DNA of 64,000 nucleotides from Camarhynchus parvulus. Its lineage: Eukaryota; Chordata; Aves; Passeriformes; Thraupidae. Under the pieces are notes generated by a model. That model was not told where the DNA came from, ran no database searches, and saw only the letters and a program-made list of their open reading frames with translations. This document shows positions 51,213 to 63,020 of the stretch, one piece after another (position 1 is the first letter of the stretch; each line of letters begins with the position of its first letter). Made by a program: the position numbers and the translations under genes. Location of the stretch: positions 30,666,352-30,730,351 of the forward strand of contig NC_044601.1 in assembly GCF_901933205.1 (NCBI RefSeq). The letters are read 5' to 3'.

Positions 51213-51241
<29 letters not shown>
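51213..51241. repeat. (AC)n microsatellite
   Basis: An uninterrupted AC run of 29 bases, preceded by ATATATACAT. It is probably length-polymorphic. The reading frame ending in a HTHTHT string here is an artefact of the repeat. Confidence 0.95.
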
Positions 51242-51244
<3 letters not shown>

Positions 51245-54200
51245 GTAGCGCCATTAATGTGTGAGACATTGATGCTGTTTGGTGTGGGCTGAATGTCTCT
51301 ACAGACTACCACACTCCTGAAATACATCATTAGTTATAACCCAGGATATGGCCTCTGAAAATACCTAAGCAAAAAGGCATGGAAGGTGAAAATCTATTAA
51401 TAGGAATAATTTGGCTTTCCCTGTTTGAGTCCAAATGATTCCAGCTCTGGCAGTGAGGACTGCTCTGAAGATTGACAGCTCTCTCACTTCATCGATGTGA
51501 CTCCACTGAGTTCAGTCAGTCCAGACATTTTGCTCTCATGGAAGCAAATCCAAATTAATTTTTTAAATGTATATTAAAGCTTCATTCAATTTGTGTGTGG
51601 GTAGGGTATTCTAATTCAAGACTTTAAAAAATATGAAATTAGGTTCAGATCAATTCACTTGGTAAGGTAAAGAAGACCAATCAGATTAAAAGCACCTTTG
51701 ATTAAAAATGCTGAAACAGAGCTTTAATGTAGTTTAACAAATTCACATTAAAGGCATCGCTGTTTTGGATCCAGACTTATTTTCTTCTCTGTGGGCAAGA
51801 GTTTAGTGGCCAAGCATGATAATCCCCATTGTCCCGGTGCACGTGTGGGGGACCAAAAGGTCTTCCAAGTTAGACTGGCACACTCTGCATAAATCCGTGG
51901 TGAATTTGTACCCCATCACAATCACCCCCGAAATCTCTGTGGTGACACATCTCAGAATGAATGTTGGTCCCAGCCCCTTCCCAGCCTGCGCTCTCATGGT
52001 CAGCGGTCTCGGAGTGTGCTCAGCCCAGTGGGGCTGGTAATGCTGTTCTGTCTCTGGGCCATCATGTCACACAGGTATGCCTTGTGTTATCACCATGAGT
52101 TCAGGGAAGTTCTGGCCTCTCTGATTCCCTGCAAGCCCCCTCTGCTGCAACCACAAGCTGGCCTGTCCTGCAGTAAGCTGGCTGAGAGAGCACAGGAACC
52201 AGCATGCATCCCTGCCATATTGGAGGAGCAAAATTTCTGCTCCTGGCAGGGTACAATTTTCTGAGGTATGTTATTATCCTAGGGTCCCTGTTGAAATCAG
52301 TTGGCTGAGGGGTCTCCAAGGCTCCACTTTGTGCTACCTTTCCTCCACAGGCTCTGTGAAGAAAACAACTTCCTTTTGGAATCAGTCAGTGCAACACAAC
52401 ACGCACTCTGGAGTGTGTTTTGCCCACACCATCATCCAAGGTGTTTACAGCCATCTCTATGAGATTATCTCAGTGGTATGCAATCTCCACGATATATCAT
52501 CTTCAAAGTAACCCTGTGGGAATGTGGCAAAGTTGCTGGCTTCTTTCCTGACAGAAAGGGAACAGGACTTAAAGAGTATTTAGACCAAGCAAAAAGCTCT
52601 CAGCTTTGGAGCTCCAAACTGGTCATAGTCTGGTCATCAACACAGTATCTTGAGTCAGGCACACAGGCTTCACATTCATCACCTGAGGAGTGTTCAGTGT
52701 CTGAGGGTGGGAATCACAACTGCCATGTCTGCTAAGCAAGAAACTAACAAAGTGTTAACCATAAAACAGGATTTTTCACTGAAGGTTTGGAGGCTTTCAG
52801 CTCCTTGTGGCAATGAGGTGCCTTCACAGCCCCAAAATGAAACAAAAACACCAGAGAAAGAGAAGATACTATTTGTAAAGGATAACAAAGGACTGCTTTC
52901 CTCTTGCATGTGCTTACAGTTCAGTGGTGGCAAATGCCCTCTCCCCAAGGAGGAGAAACCTGAGCTCAATTTCTTCATGTGCCTGAAGAGATGCAGGTGC
53001 ACATCTCTCATCTCTCAGGAGACCGTCAGGCTCTTAGGAAGCTTTGCCAGAAATTTTGGACTGGTAAAATACTTCGGAGAGCAGGAACTGGAATTGAAAC
53101 CACCCTTTCTTTCATATAAGCTCTCAGACCAATGCCATGCTTTCTTTCTTTGTCTCTGTCCCAGTACAGGATTGGACAACTTAGACTAGGCTGACTAAAG
53201 ATATTCTCTTGTTTAAACATACCAACAAATCTAGCACTATAGACCACACATGCAGATATACATTTCTTGTATGGATTTCACTGAGAGCTCAGCTAAAAGT
53301 CCTGCAGTTAAATGCAGAAATTGTTTGGATCCATTCCGTCATTAATATACAAAATGAAGGATGAGACTTCCCCTATGTACATACCTACCCACACACATGT
53401 GCTCACAGCTACTATAGAACTGCCCTGATTCAACTGGAGTTTCAACATTTTTGCTTATGAAAATCAGTTAGATTACCAGCTGTAAACAAAAATATATTGC
53501 TTATGGGGAGAGGGCTCTCTGTGTGGGCTTTGTTTTCCCCATAACTCTTCTTACTTAAATCCCAAGAAAAAATTAATAAATAGAGTATTAGGGAGGATGT
53601 ACAGTCACTGCAATTTTGTTTTAGGGTTTTTCATCTAGCAAGAAAATGAAGATGTGTCTAATCAAAGCCTGAAACTGTGGTAAGATTCCCTGCTGTGTCT
53701 TATCTATGTAAGAAATTTATATTGATAGCTAGCAAATCTTGACTCTTTGAAGCTCAGGCTTCGAAAATTCGTGTGATTAATTGCAGCATCCCTAGTAAAA
53801 ATCAATGGTTTAGCAGGCATTGTATCAGGCACAAGAGTATTTCTCTAACAACTCCTTTGCTTAAAGCCAGACACACACTTAGGTACCTTTTATAAATGGG
53901 GTTTGGGAGAAATTGTTCTTTCAGAAAGTTTTCATGCCTTTTCCTTTCTAAGTAAGTAGAACTTTGGGTAAAGTGTGTCTGATATGCCATTCCTCCTATC
54001 AAAGTTTCTCAGCTGCAACCTTAACTGAGAATTTTCTATGAGCAATATGTTGTTTTCACTGAGTTGTTTCAGAAAGTTGCATTCATTTCCCATCACATCC
54101 AACCAAAAGATAATTTTGGTAGGCTTGCCTCAAAAAGAGAAATATGGTGTGCAGGGGTATCATTTCATGCTGTGAAATAAGGATTGAAGTGAAAGGTTAA

Positions 54201-54999
54201 ATAGGAAACTAGTCAAGTGGTAAATTAAAGCCCAGGGAAATCCAGTTATTTCAAGCCTCAAAAAATAATGTTTTGAAATTGTGTTCAACACAGTGCAATG
54301 GTGGGTAGGGTGGAGGTGGGGTTTACCTGCAGACAGGCCAGTGCAAAACTGTGTATTTGTCTGTTTTGAATCCTGCCAACCATAGCAGGCAGGGAAGATG
54401 AGGGGGAGAGGAGTGGGCAGAGGGACCCCAAATACATCTAGGGGCTCTGTAGTTATCCTAAGAACGTAGCACCTGGCTGAAATACGGGAGCTGGGGGCAC
54501 AAATCCAGAAAATTGCTCTCTACATGCCTAGTTCTTGTAATCTCCTTTAGGAACATGCTCCTGGCCAGTATTAGAAAATGGATGTTAAGCTGGATGGGAC
54601 TTTAGTTTGACCTTATATGGCTGGTTCAGTATTATTTAACTTTGCATTCAATTAAATAAGTGTCTTAGGTTTCAGGTCTCTATGAGACTTCATAATATTT
54701 TTGAAAGCAAATGGTGACTTTAGTGATCTGTGATCTGCTGGTTTAGAGTTCATAGGAACTTTTTACTTCTTCCCAGACTAATTACTTTCTTGTTCTTCCA
54801 CAAATGCAGAGACATGATGCAAAGTCCTGTTGCCTTAGCTTCCTGTCACATTTGTGGTGACTGGACTCTCACTGTCACTGTCTCATAGTTCCTAATTTTG
54901 TGGCACCAGAAATTACAAAGCTGTGTACCTAATAAAAGTTTGCCAAGTTGGAGCTAAAGCTGCATATTAAAAAGTTGGTGGTTTGGGTCTTTCATCATT

Positions 55000-55096
55000 G
55001 TTTTTTGTTTGGTTTTGTTGTTTTGTTGTTGTTGTTGTTTGGTTGTTGTCTGGTTTTGGTTTTCTTTGGGTTTTTGTTTGTTTGTTTGTTGGTTTT
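55000..55096. repeat. TTG/TTTTG-rich tract
   Basis: About 97 bases of nearly pure T/G on the plus strand, including GTTGTTGTTGTTG and TTTGTTTGTTTG runs. It is a low-complexity repeat without coding content. Confidence 0.85.
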
Positions 55097-55580
55097 AATG
55101 GCTTTGCAAAATCACAAATTAAGGTAATATGGGTTGAATAATGGTGGTGGGAAATTTTAATTCAGCATAAAATATCAGACAAAAGGATAAATACAACTTT
55201 GTTCGGTAAAAGATGTGGTAAGGAAGGTGGTGAATCTAATGTGAAAGTTGAAGAAAAATCCAGAGATCAGACGTCTGGGGATTGAAAATTAGTATGGCTC
55301 CTTTTAAGTCCATGGAAACAGTGATTTTCATGCCTGAAAATTTGTCCCTAATACATCATGGCTACTTCTAGTTGATCCCTAGTTTAAAATATATAGATAA
55401 CAAGTAGTTTTCTGTTTGCTGACTAATTCCTCCCTTTCTAAAGGAAGTCTGAATATGGAGTCAGGTGGGAGAGCCTCAGCAGTGTTAGTGTTCTGATGTA
55501 ATCAGACTGATGTGATTTTCTCTTTGGATAAAACTTTTGTGAAGTATTCTTTAGACAGAACTCTTTCCAGATTCTCAGGT

Positions 55581-55591
55581 CATACACACAT

Positions 55592-55624
<33 letters not shown>

Positions 55625-55629
55625 CACAA
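55581..55629. repeat. Interrupted (CA)n microsatellite
   Basis: A CA dinucleotide repeat broken by one TA and one AAA interruption (catacacacatacac...cacaaacac). The plus-strand HTHTHT and minus-strand CVCVCV reading frames here are repeat artefacts. Confidence 0.95.
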
Positions 55630-58600
55630 AAATACAACTCAGAAGGTGCTATGGGGCCACACAGATCCCAGTAAACACAATACTTCAGTGTGCTTGAAGA
55701 CCTAAATACATGTATATTTAGGATTCTTTTGGATCATTGAAAAATTCCTACATGCTGTACTACCAAGTTTCAGTGCTTAAAACCACAAATAACTGGAATC
55801 TGGGTACTTCCTTTTGGGGCAAAGTTTTTTAAAAACCTTCATTAATCCTACCCCTATGAAAACAATGCAGAACATAGTTATCAGGGAATAAAATGTGTGG
55901 TGCCTCTGTCACTAAATTCTTTCAAGTGGTTTTAATTGACTCATAAAACATTCAAAACTGAGCCAAGACAGGAATACTATTACCTTAAATGTACTGGTTC
56001 TATACAGCTTGCTAGTAAAGCCCTGAAAGTTGTGGGAGCACCTCACTGAGCAGAGAAAGAAAGTATTTTAATGGCAATTCCTCCTGCAAGTTTACTCATG
56101 AGTTACAATTGACAATGAATGTGCTATTCCACAAGCTCAGACCTTTGCCTGTTCATGATTAACCCACAGAAAGACTGCAAATATGTTGGTAATAGGGGAG
56201 CATATGAAAGTGGTATTTGTTAATTTGATTGCTATGTGTAGCTCTATGTGGGCTCGTTATGCAAACCCATTTAATCCTGTAGTTTTCTCCTAAACTATTC
56301 CCCACAGCTGCCACAGAGAATTTAGTAATCTAGAGTCATCACCTCAGCTATGGGACTAGTAACCAAGTTCTCATAATTTATATCTGGAGGTGGGAAGGTA
56401 ACATTTATAACCTAAACCAAGGTCTGAACCTAATCAGAGGGCAGACAACAGCCACTGTTTCCACTTCATACTGACCTCTATTCTCTGTCAAGGGGTATTA
56501 AATATTCTGTCTTCTGTTCTGCAGGTAAATGGTGGTCAGCCTCTTATTAGCATTAATTCAGTTTGCCACTTTAGTTGTATGGTATTTCCAGAGAAAAAGA
56601 CTGTATAGCAAAAGCAAAGAAAATACAATTGACCACACCTTGATTATTTGATAAGAATCTGTCAGTGAAAGCTATTGATTTGAAATATTCTGGGTTGTTC
56701 CAGTAACTGATATGTTCCCACTGAGTGGTTGTAGGAGAGCACTAGTGATAGCAACATATTGAACAACGAAAACTAGGAGAAGATATTTTGAGCAAGTTTC
56801 TTCACAAGGGATCAGTTGCCCAAGGACACTGACCAAAACGACCAACTCCAAAGTACCTTGAGAGACTAAGCAAGTAAGTCATCCAAGAAAATTAGCCCTG
56901 TGGAATGCACACTTCCAATACAGTACATTAAGAATTACCAAAACAATACTTGCAATTTTCTTCTCTCAGGGAAGAAGTTATCTTCTTACACAGGGTAAAG
57001 AAATTAAAGACAATTGATTTGCAAGCACTAAACTCAGCTGTACAATTCTCAGTGTTGCAGGATCATGGTAAGCAACAAACTGGAGGCATTCTACTCTCAG
57101 CCCATACTGCAAGGAAATTGGAAAAGAAAATATTGTGAGTTCAATTGTTTGGGGGCTTGATGGAAAGCTAAGTATCTGAATTGCCTAATAAACCTCCAAA
57201 ACAACTTCTCAGTAGGCTGACTTTTGAGGGACAATAGGGAAGGAGAGAAAAAATAAACAGCAACCCAAAAATTCATGCAAATATCAGGTGAATACAGCAT
57301 GGCTTTTTCATGCCATTCCAGAAACATGAACAAAACGCAGAACATGAGACAAAGGCAGGGAATAAAAAAGAAAATAGTCAGGAGAGGAATAAAAGCACTT
57401 CTGCACTCTGTGCAAGGGTCCTGAAAATCTAGGCTGTCTAGTGCCACAGCGCTCCCTTTCCCTGGCTGCAGGATGAGCAGCACTGAGCATGCCCCTCTGC
57501 CTTGCAGGCTTCCCCGCGCACTGCTTTCAACCTCTGGAAGCAGAACTGGAGTTCTCTAACGTTAACAGCAGAAAAAAATCAGGTTTAGCCTGTGTTTTTC
57601 AAGCACCTTCTGAAAAACCTTACTAGAGCCTCACAGTACAGACAGTTACCATTTAACAAAGTGCAAAGTAATGGATAAAGAAATCTCTTGTGTGCGTGGG
57701 TTGAACTGCAGTCTCCAATGGCAGATGGTCCAGCAGGTGCATGACTTGTCTACAGCAACAGGATGCAAAAGATATTAAAGAATCTGATGAAGTGTCTGAT
57801 GGTCAGGGACGCCTCAAGAAAATAAGTCACATTGATACAGATCCCAGTGTTCTGGCAAAAATGAGCAAGTAATGAGAGAACTATCCTGAGTAAAGTGCTG
57901 AGAGAGAGAGGATAAGCTGCACTAGTTTGGAGGAAATAATTAACTAGCAAGATTTGCTGAAATAAAATCAAAATAGTTAAGGATCAGCAAATGCAAGTGC
58001 TGTTCTCTGTGAACAACTGGAGAAGGCAAGCCTAGTTTTGAAAAGTCACTTTTCTGAACTTACTGTAGTTTGTCAGGTAAGCTAATGGCTTTGGCAGGCT
58101 GTAATGTGATGAAGAGAAAGAAACTGTGCTGTGACTTCCCTTGGAGCAGAAGAGTGCCCTAGCATCCAGGCTGACCCCACACTCTGCAGCCCAAGGTGCC
58201 TGAGGATCTGGATGGGGTGGATGCAGTGAGCAGGCTGAAAAAAGATAGAAGTATCAACATTCAGCAGCTTTTGGTGTCAGAAATGTTTGGGGAATAGTGT
58301 TTAATCTGCTGTGATTCCAGTGTAGCTCTGTACAAATGCAAAATTTGCTCAAGAGGGGAAGAGCATTCTCATTCCCTTGTGTTTATTGTCTTTCACTCAT
58401 GTGTTCAGGAGGATAATTAAAAAATCTTTAATTATCTGCATTTTGGACTGGAGACCACAATAAAAAGCCTCTTTTTCCTCACTTCTCCTGTGTTCTTTAA
58501 GAACCTAAACACTCTTCCAGCAAAATTCCCCCTTGCATGTCTATTTCTTCCAGCTCGTCGGGACACACCTTTGGCCTTAAGACAGCTGTTTTGCTCTTCT

Positions 58601-58949
58601 TCATTCTGCAGAAACCCTCGGGTTTTTTTCTTTTTCAGGCAGGAAGTGCTCATGGCTTGGAAACTGCTGATCCAATCTCTCAGCCTCAGTCGGAGCTGCA
58701 CCCATTCACCCAAAAGAAAATCCAACCCATGCTTCAGACATTGCACGTAGTGTTTACAGGTTGTGGTTACATTTAAAGCAGTTTATCTTTGTTCTTACTA
58801 ATCAAAAATGTGAAGAATTTACAGCAAGTTTAAACAAAAAGGTGGGATGTGAGTCAGCTTCTTCAGTCATCTGTGGTTTTACATGGTCAATTAGCTACTG
58901 TTTACTCTGACATCCATAGATGCCTTCTGGTAATCAGTAAGGAAATGAC

Positions 58950-59653
58950 AGTGTTCACCTCCAAGAAATAGCAGCTCTGTGCAGAAGCACCTGGGGGTCC
59001 TGGTGGACAACAAGCTGTCCATGAGCCAGTAGTGTGTCCTGGGGGCCAAGAAGGCCAATGGGACCCTGGGGTGCATTAGGGAGAGCATTGCCAGCAGTTG
59101 AAGGGAGGTGACCCTCTCCCTCTGCTCAGCCCTGGTGAGGTACATCAGGAGTGCTGTGTCCAGTTCTGGGCTCCTCAGGACAAGAGACACATGGAGCTCC
59201 TGGAGTGGGTCCAGGGGAAGCAGTGGAGATGATGTGCTGAGAGGAGTAGCTCACTTGTGAGGAAAGGCTGAGGGAGCTGGGCCGGTTCAGTCTTGAGAAG
59301 ACACTGGGAAGGGACCTCAGAAATGTCTGTCAGTATCTGAAGGAAAGGTGTCAGTGTATGGAGCCAGGCTCCTCGCAATGGTGCCCAGCAACAGGACAAG
59401 GGGCAACAGACAGAGACTGATGCACAGGAAGTTCTACCTGAACATGAGGAAGGACCTCATTAGTGTGTGGGTAAACATGAATTGGAACAAACTGGTCAGA
59501 GAGGTGGTGAAGTCTCTCTCACTGGAGATATTTAAGATCTGGGTGCGATCCTGTGCCCTGTGCTCCAGGGAGACTCTGCTTTAGCAGGGATGTTGGACCA
59601 GGAGACTGAGGTCCTTTCCAACCTGGCCCATTCTGTGATTCTGTGGTTTTGTG
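58950..59653 (+). mobile_element. CR1 LINE 3' end, copy 1
   Basis: A sense-orientation, 5'-truncated CR1 copy of about 700 bp. Diagnostic blocks in order are CTGGGGGTCCTGGTGGACAA (near 58,990), CCAAGAAGGCCAATGGGACC (near 59,046) and GTGCTGTGTCCAGTTCTGGG (near 59,150). They continue with AGGAAAGGCTGAGGGAGCTG (near 59,260), AACATGAGGAAGGACCTCAT (near 59,441) and GTCCTTTCCAACCTGGCCCA (near 59,611). It ends in two perfect ATTCTGTG octamers (59,630-59,645) and one decayed octamer. It has no intact reading frame. It abuts copy 2, which has the same orientation. Confidence 0.95.
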
Positions 59654-59656
59654 AAA

Positions 59657-60433
59657 GTGAGGTGCAAGGGCCAAAGTCCTGCACCTGGGCCAGGACAGTC
59701 CCAGAGACTCCTACAGGCTGGAGAAGTGATTGAGAGTAGCCCTGAGGAGAAGGACTTGGGGGTGATGGTGGATGAATATTCAACATGACCCAGCCATGGA
59801 CACTCCCATCCCAGAAAGCCAGTGGTGTCCTGGGCTGCATCCAAGGCAGCGTGGGCAGCAGGGGAGGGAGGGGATCGTGCCCGTCTGCTCTGCTCTGGTG
59901 AGAGCCCACCTGGAACCCTGCAGCCAGCTCTGAGGCCCCTGCGTAGGACATGGAACTGCTGGAGTGAGTCCGCTGACTGATCAGGAAGTTGATAAGAGGA
60001 TATATAAGAGGACTACAGCCCCTTCCCTACAAAGACAGACTAAGTTCATCCTGGAAAAGAGAAGGCCGTGTGAGGACCTCATAGCAGCCTTCCAGTGTCT
60101 GAAAGGCTCTACAGGGGAGCTGGAGAGGGACTCTTCATCAGCAACTATAGCGAAAGGACAAGAAGTAATGGGTACAAATTGAAAGAGGAGAGAAATATAG
60201 GTTAGATACTGGGAAGAAATTCTTTCTTGGGAGAGTGGTGAGACACTGGAACAGGTTGTCCAGGGAGTTGTGGGTACCCGGACCCTGGCATTGTTCAAAG
60301 CCAAGCTGGATAGGGGCCTTGAGCAATCCGGTCTAGTGAGAGTTGTCCCTGCCCATGGCACCAAGGGCTGGGACTAGATGATCTTTAACCTTTAACCTTT
60401 AACCTAGACCCTTTAACATTCTGTGATTCTGTG
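59657..60433 (+). mobile_element. CR1 LINE 3' end, copy 2
   Basis: A second sense-orientation CR1 copy of about 780 bp, immediately downstream of copy 1. It shows CCAAAGTCCTGCACCTGGGC (near 59,670), TGAGGAGAAGGACTTGGGGG (near 59,742) and CTGGGCTGCATCCAAGGCAG (near 59,830), blocks that lie upstream of the start of copy 1 in a full CR1. It continues with GAAGAAATTCTTTCTTGGGA (near 60,210) and GACACTGGAACAGGTTGTCC, and ends ATTCTGTGATTCTGTG (60,418-60,433). The body differs clearly from copy 1, so it is probably a different subfamily or insertion and not a duplication. A heptamer CCTTTAA is repeated three times just before the 3' end (about 60,384-60,404). Confidence 0.94.
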
Positions 60434-62599
60434 AAATATTAACTGTTCTTGAAGATTGTCAGCAGCGCCATTCCCTGGATTTAACTGAACTAAATCTCTG
60501 CTGTTAGGGCATTCTTATAATGACTCCTATGGAACAGATGTGGAAACTCAGACGTGATACAATGGGTCCATTTTTTTTTCAGGAAAGCACATGAAAACTG
60601 TGGCAGAACCATAAAGATGCCAGATGTTCAAAATGTTGTTTCGTCAATCTACAGAGCTGTTTTATCTGATGTCTTTACTCAGGACACATGATGTTGTCTT
60701 TTTTTTTCAGGCTGTCTTGCTGGTAAAATCAGGTGGTCCCACTCTGAGATAGGGTGGAGGACACATGAGACCTGCTCTGGCCTTTTTGCCAGCCTGTGGA
60801 GACAGGCTACCTCACCACATGGCCTCACCCACAACAGACCACAGGTCAGAACCTTTTTGAAGAAGGTTGGCGACATCAATGTAATGGTAAAAGGTCATAT
60901 CTGTTGTTCACAGTGAGAACAGTGACAGACTATTATTGCAGCATTGCACCAGCCACAGAAAACGTTGTTGATAGGAAGAAAAATATAACCAGAGTGGGGC
61001 CTTTATGCTTTGCTGGACTAACTATATGTCAGCTTTCAGAAATGTTGCTGCTCTCTGGGACAGGTAAAACGGTGAAAACTGGTTTTGTTCCCTACTCATG
61101 AACAATGATTCAAGACAGCTCTGATTTGACCCCACCAGTACTGAACTCCCAGTAGCACCCAGAGGGCCAGATTCTGCCCTGGGGTGGCAGCAGGTGACTC
61201 CCAGCATAACAGGAATGCCAATATGTGGACTCACAGCTCCTGCTGGAGCCATTCCACTGTCTGTGAAACAGTGTCCATGGAGGTTGGTCACCACCATAAT
61301 GAAGGTTATAGATGACTCTGTGCACAGAGGGGATACTTCATTCCCTCTTTCTGTTCTTCATGTGCTCTCTCTCTCCACAGTTCTCCAATGCCTCTCAGCT
61401 TTCTTGGGAATGGACATGCTGAGGTAAGTTACTCCAGAAGCTGAGGCTTGGGTGTTTGGGATAAATGTGAAGCCTAAAGCGATCAGTAGAGTTGCAGAAA
61501 GAAAGGAATACAAAGATGCCATAAAATTCTCCTCTCAACAGGAAAAGAACAGGGCGTAGTCCTCATTGACCTATCACAGCATTGTTGACAAAGAAGTGCA
61601 AAATTTGGAATGTGTTAGGCACAACTGAAAGGACATGAGAGCAGAAATTCTATACCCCAAAGGAGTATTCCTGGAAGCCAGATCAACTGAGTTTAGAAGG
61701 AAAGACACTGGAGTGGAGGTAAAGGGATTGGAAGATTACAGATGCAAAACTCTTCCTGACCTTTACCAGTGCATGGATTTCATGGTTTTTACTGGTACAT
61801 GGGTTTCAATGCATTTGAGTTTTAAACAGCTACCTCTATATACAGCACAGCTGGTGTTCAATCCAAACAGCAAACTCTAAGATAAGAATCTTTGGGAAAG
61901 AAAAGGAGAAGAAAAAAGAAAACACCTCTCTGCCAAGCATGGTTTACAGCCATGTTAAAAAACCCCAAACCATGTGCAGTTCTTGCTCCTGCATCTGCTC
62001 TGGGTAAAGTACAGAGAACAAGACAGATGGCTGAAGGCATGCAGTCTGGTGGATGTGGTGGAGTCCCTTGCATGCAATATAATTGGAATAGAAAGACAAT
62101 TATTAGGGAATTATTGAAGTAAGGAACATCAGTAAAACAGAAACTGGCACAAACACAATCCCAGTTTGAAGTGTGAAAAGGAGTACATTTTCATACATCA
62201 TTTAGTTAAATTCATTGTGGAACTCCTAATCCCAGCACACTGTAAATGGTTAAGATTTGCATAGAGTTCAAAACCAATCTGATAAACTTAAGGACAAAAA
62301 GTGATTCAGGAGCTGTTGAATCTAAACTCATCATCCATGAGAGTCAAGTTCTTGGAAGCTGGGAAATCATTCCCAAAAATCCCTCTCTGTGTGCCTCCCA
62401 TGTCCTTATGCTCTTCTGCTGGCTAGTCTCGGGGGCAGGATAGTGAGGTACATGGTCTTCTGGTCTCAACAAAGTTGAGGCAAGCCATGTTCTCCATATC
62501 ATTGTTTTTGCTCTGATTCAGCTTGTCTATTTTTCCTTATTTTTCAGTTTGTAAGTCCTGCAGGGCAGATGGATTGTGTAGGAGAGATGGATGGTCCCC
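60434..62599. other. Upstream region between CR1 copies, nothing recognised
   Basis: About 2.2 kb of ordinary AT-rich sequence. The reading frames (up to about 101 codons, for example 60,796-61,101 plus) show no domain I recognise, and no RNA gene or structured repeat was seen. Confidence 0.6.
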
Positions 62600-63020
62600 T
62601 TAGCTCAGGCCCCTTCAGACTTCATCCAAGCATTGCGTTCTGTTTTGGGCCCTAGAGAGGTGACAAAACAGAGGGGATGCAGGAGGCCTCTGTCTGGGTG
62701 GGACTGGAGGAGGGGCTGGTTTCCTCTGGAGAAGAGATGTATTTGAGGCAGATGGCAGTATTCTGGCAGTGTCTGGTGGAAAGGGGAGTGACAATGGGCA
62801 TAGCTGAAGCATAATGGGCATAAGCTGAAGCTAGAGAGGTTCAGGCTGGATATAAAGACACGCTTCTTTCCCACATGGATAACCAGGCAGGGCAAAAGGA
62901 TTCCCAGGGAGGCTAAGGCTTCTCTAATCCTTGGAGGTTTCCAAGACCCAATATAAAAAGTCCTTATAAAGCCTGAGTAAAGTTCTTAGACTCTGTTTCC
63001 ACTGAGCCCTCTGGGCCCAA
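62600..63020 (+). mobile_element. Decayed CR1 LINE fragment
   Basis: An older, much diverged sense-orientation CR1 3' region. Anchors, in the correct CR1 order, are TTCTGTTTTGGGCCCTAGAG (62,638), ACAATGGGCATAGCTGAAGC (about 62,791), GAGGTTCAGGCTGGATATAA (about 62,836), TTCCCAGGGAGGCTAAGG (about 62,901) and ATCCTTGGAGGTTTCCAAGA (about 62,927), followed by ATAAAGCCTGAGTAAAG. The terminal octamers cannot be seen. An internal duplication of AATGGGCATAGCTGAAGC (62,793-62,810 and, with one inserted base, 62,813-62,831) is present. Boundaries are approximate. Confidence 0.72.

Larger units (their letters stand above)
47971..58949. other. Upstream region without recognised gene
   Basis: About 11 kb of mostly AT-rich sequence upstream of the type I promoter. 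It may be intergenic or an intron of longer NRG1 isoforms, whose first exons I recall as lying far upstream. It contains two CA microsatellites (51.2 and 55.6 kb) and a TTG-rich tract (55.0 kb). The longest open frame is at 52,650-53,189 (plus, 179 codons, Cys/Lys-rich, no recognisable domain). The stretch at about 51.8-52.3 kb is richer in GC than its surroundings, but I do not recognise it. No RNA gene was seen. Confidence 0.6.

Noticed and set aside
59532..60364. Several 70-139 codon frames on both strands
   Set aside because: They are fragments of the CR1 copies, antisense or with broken frames.
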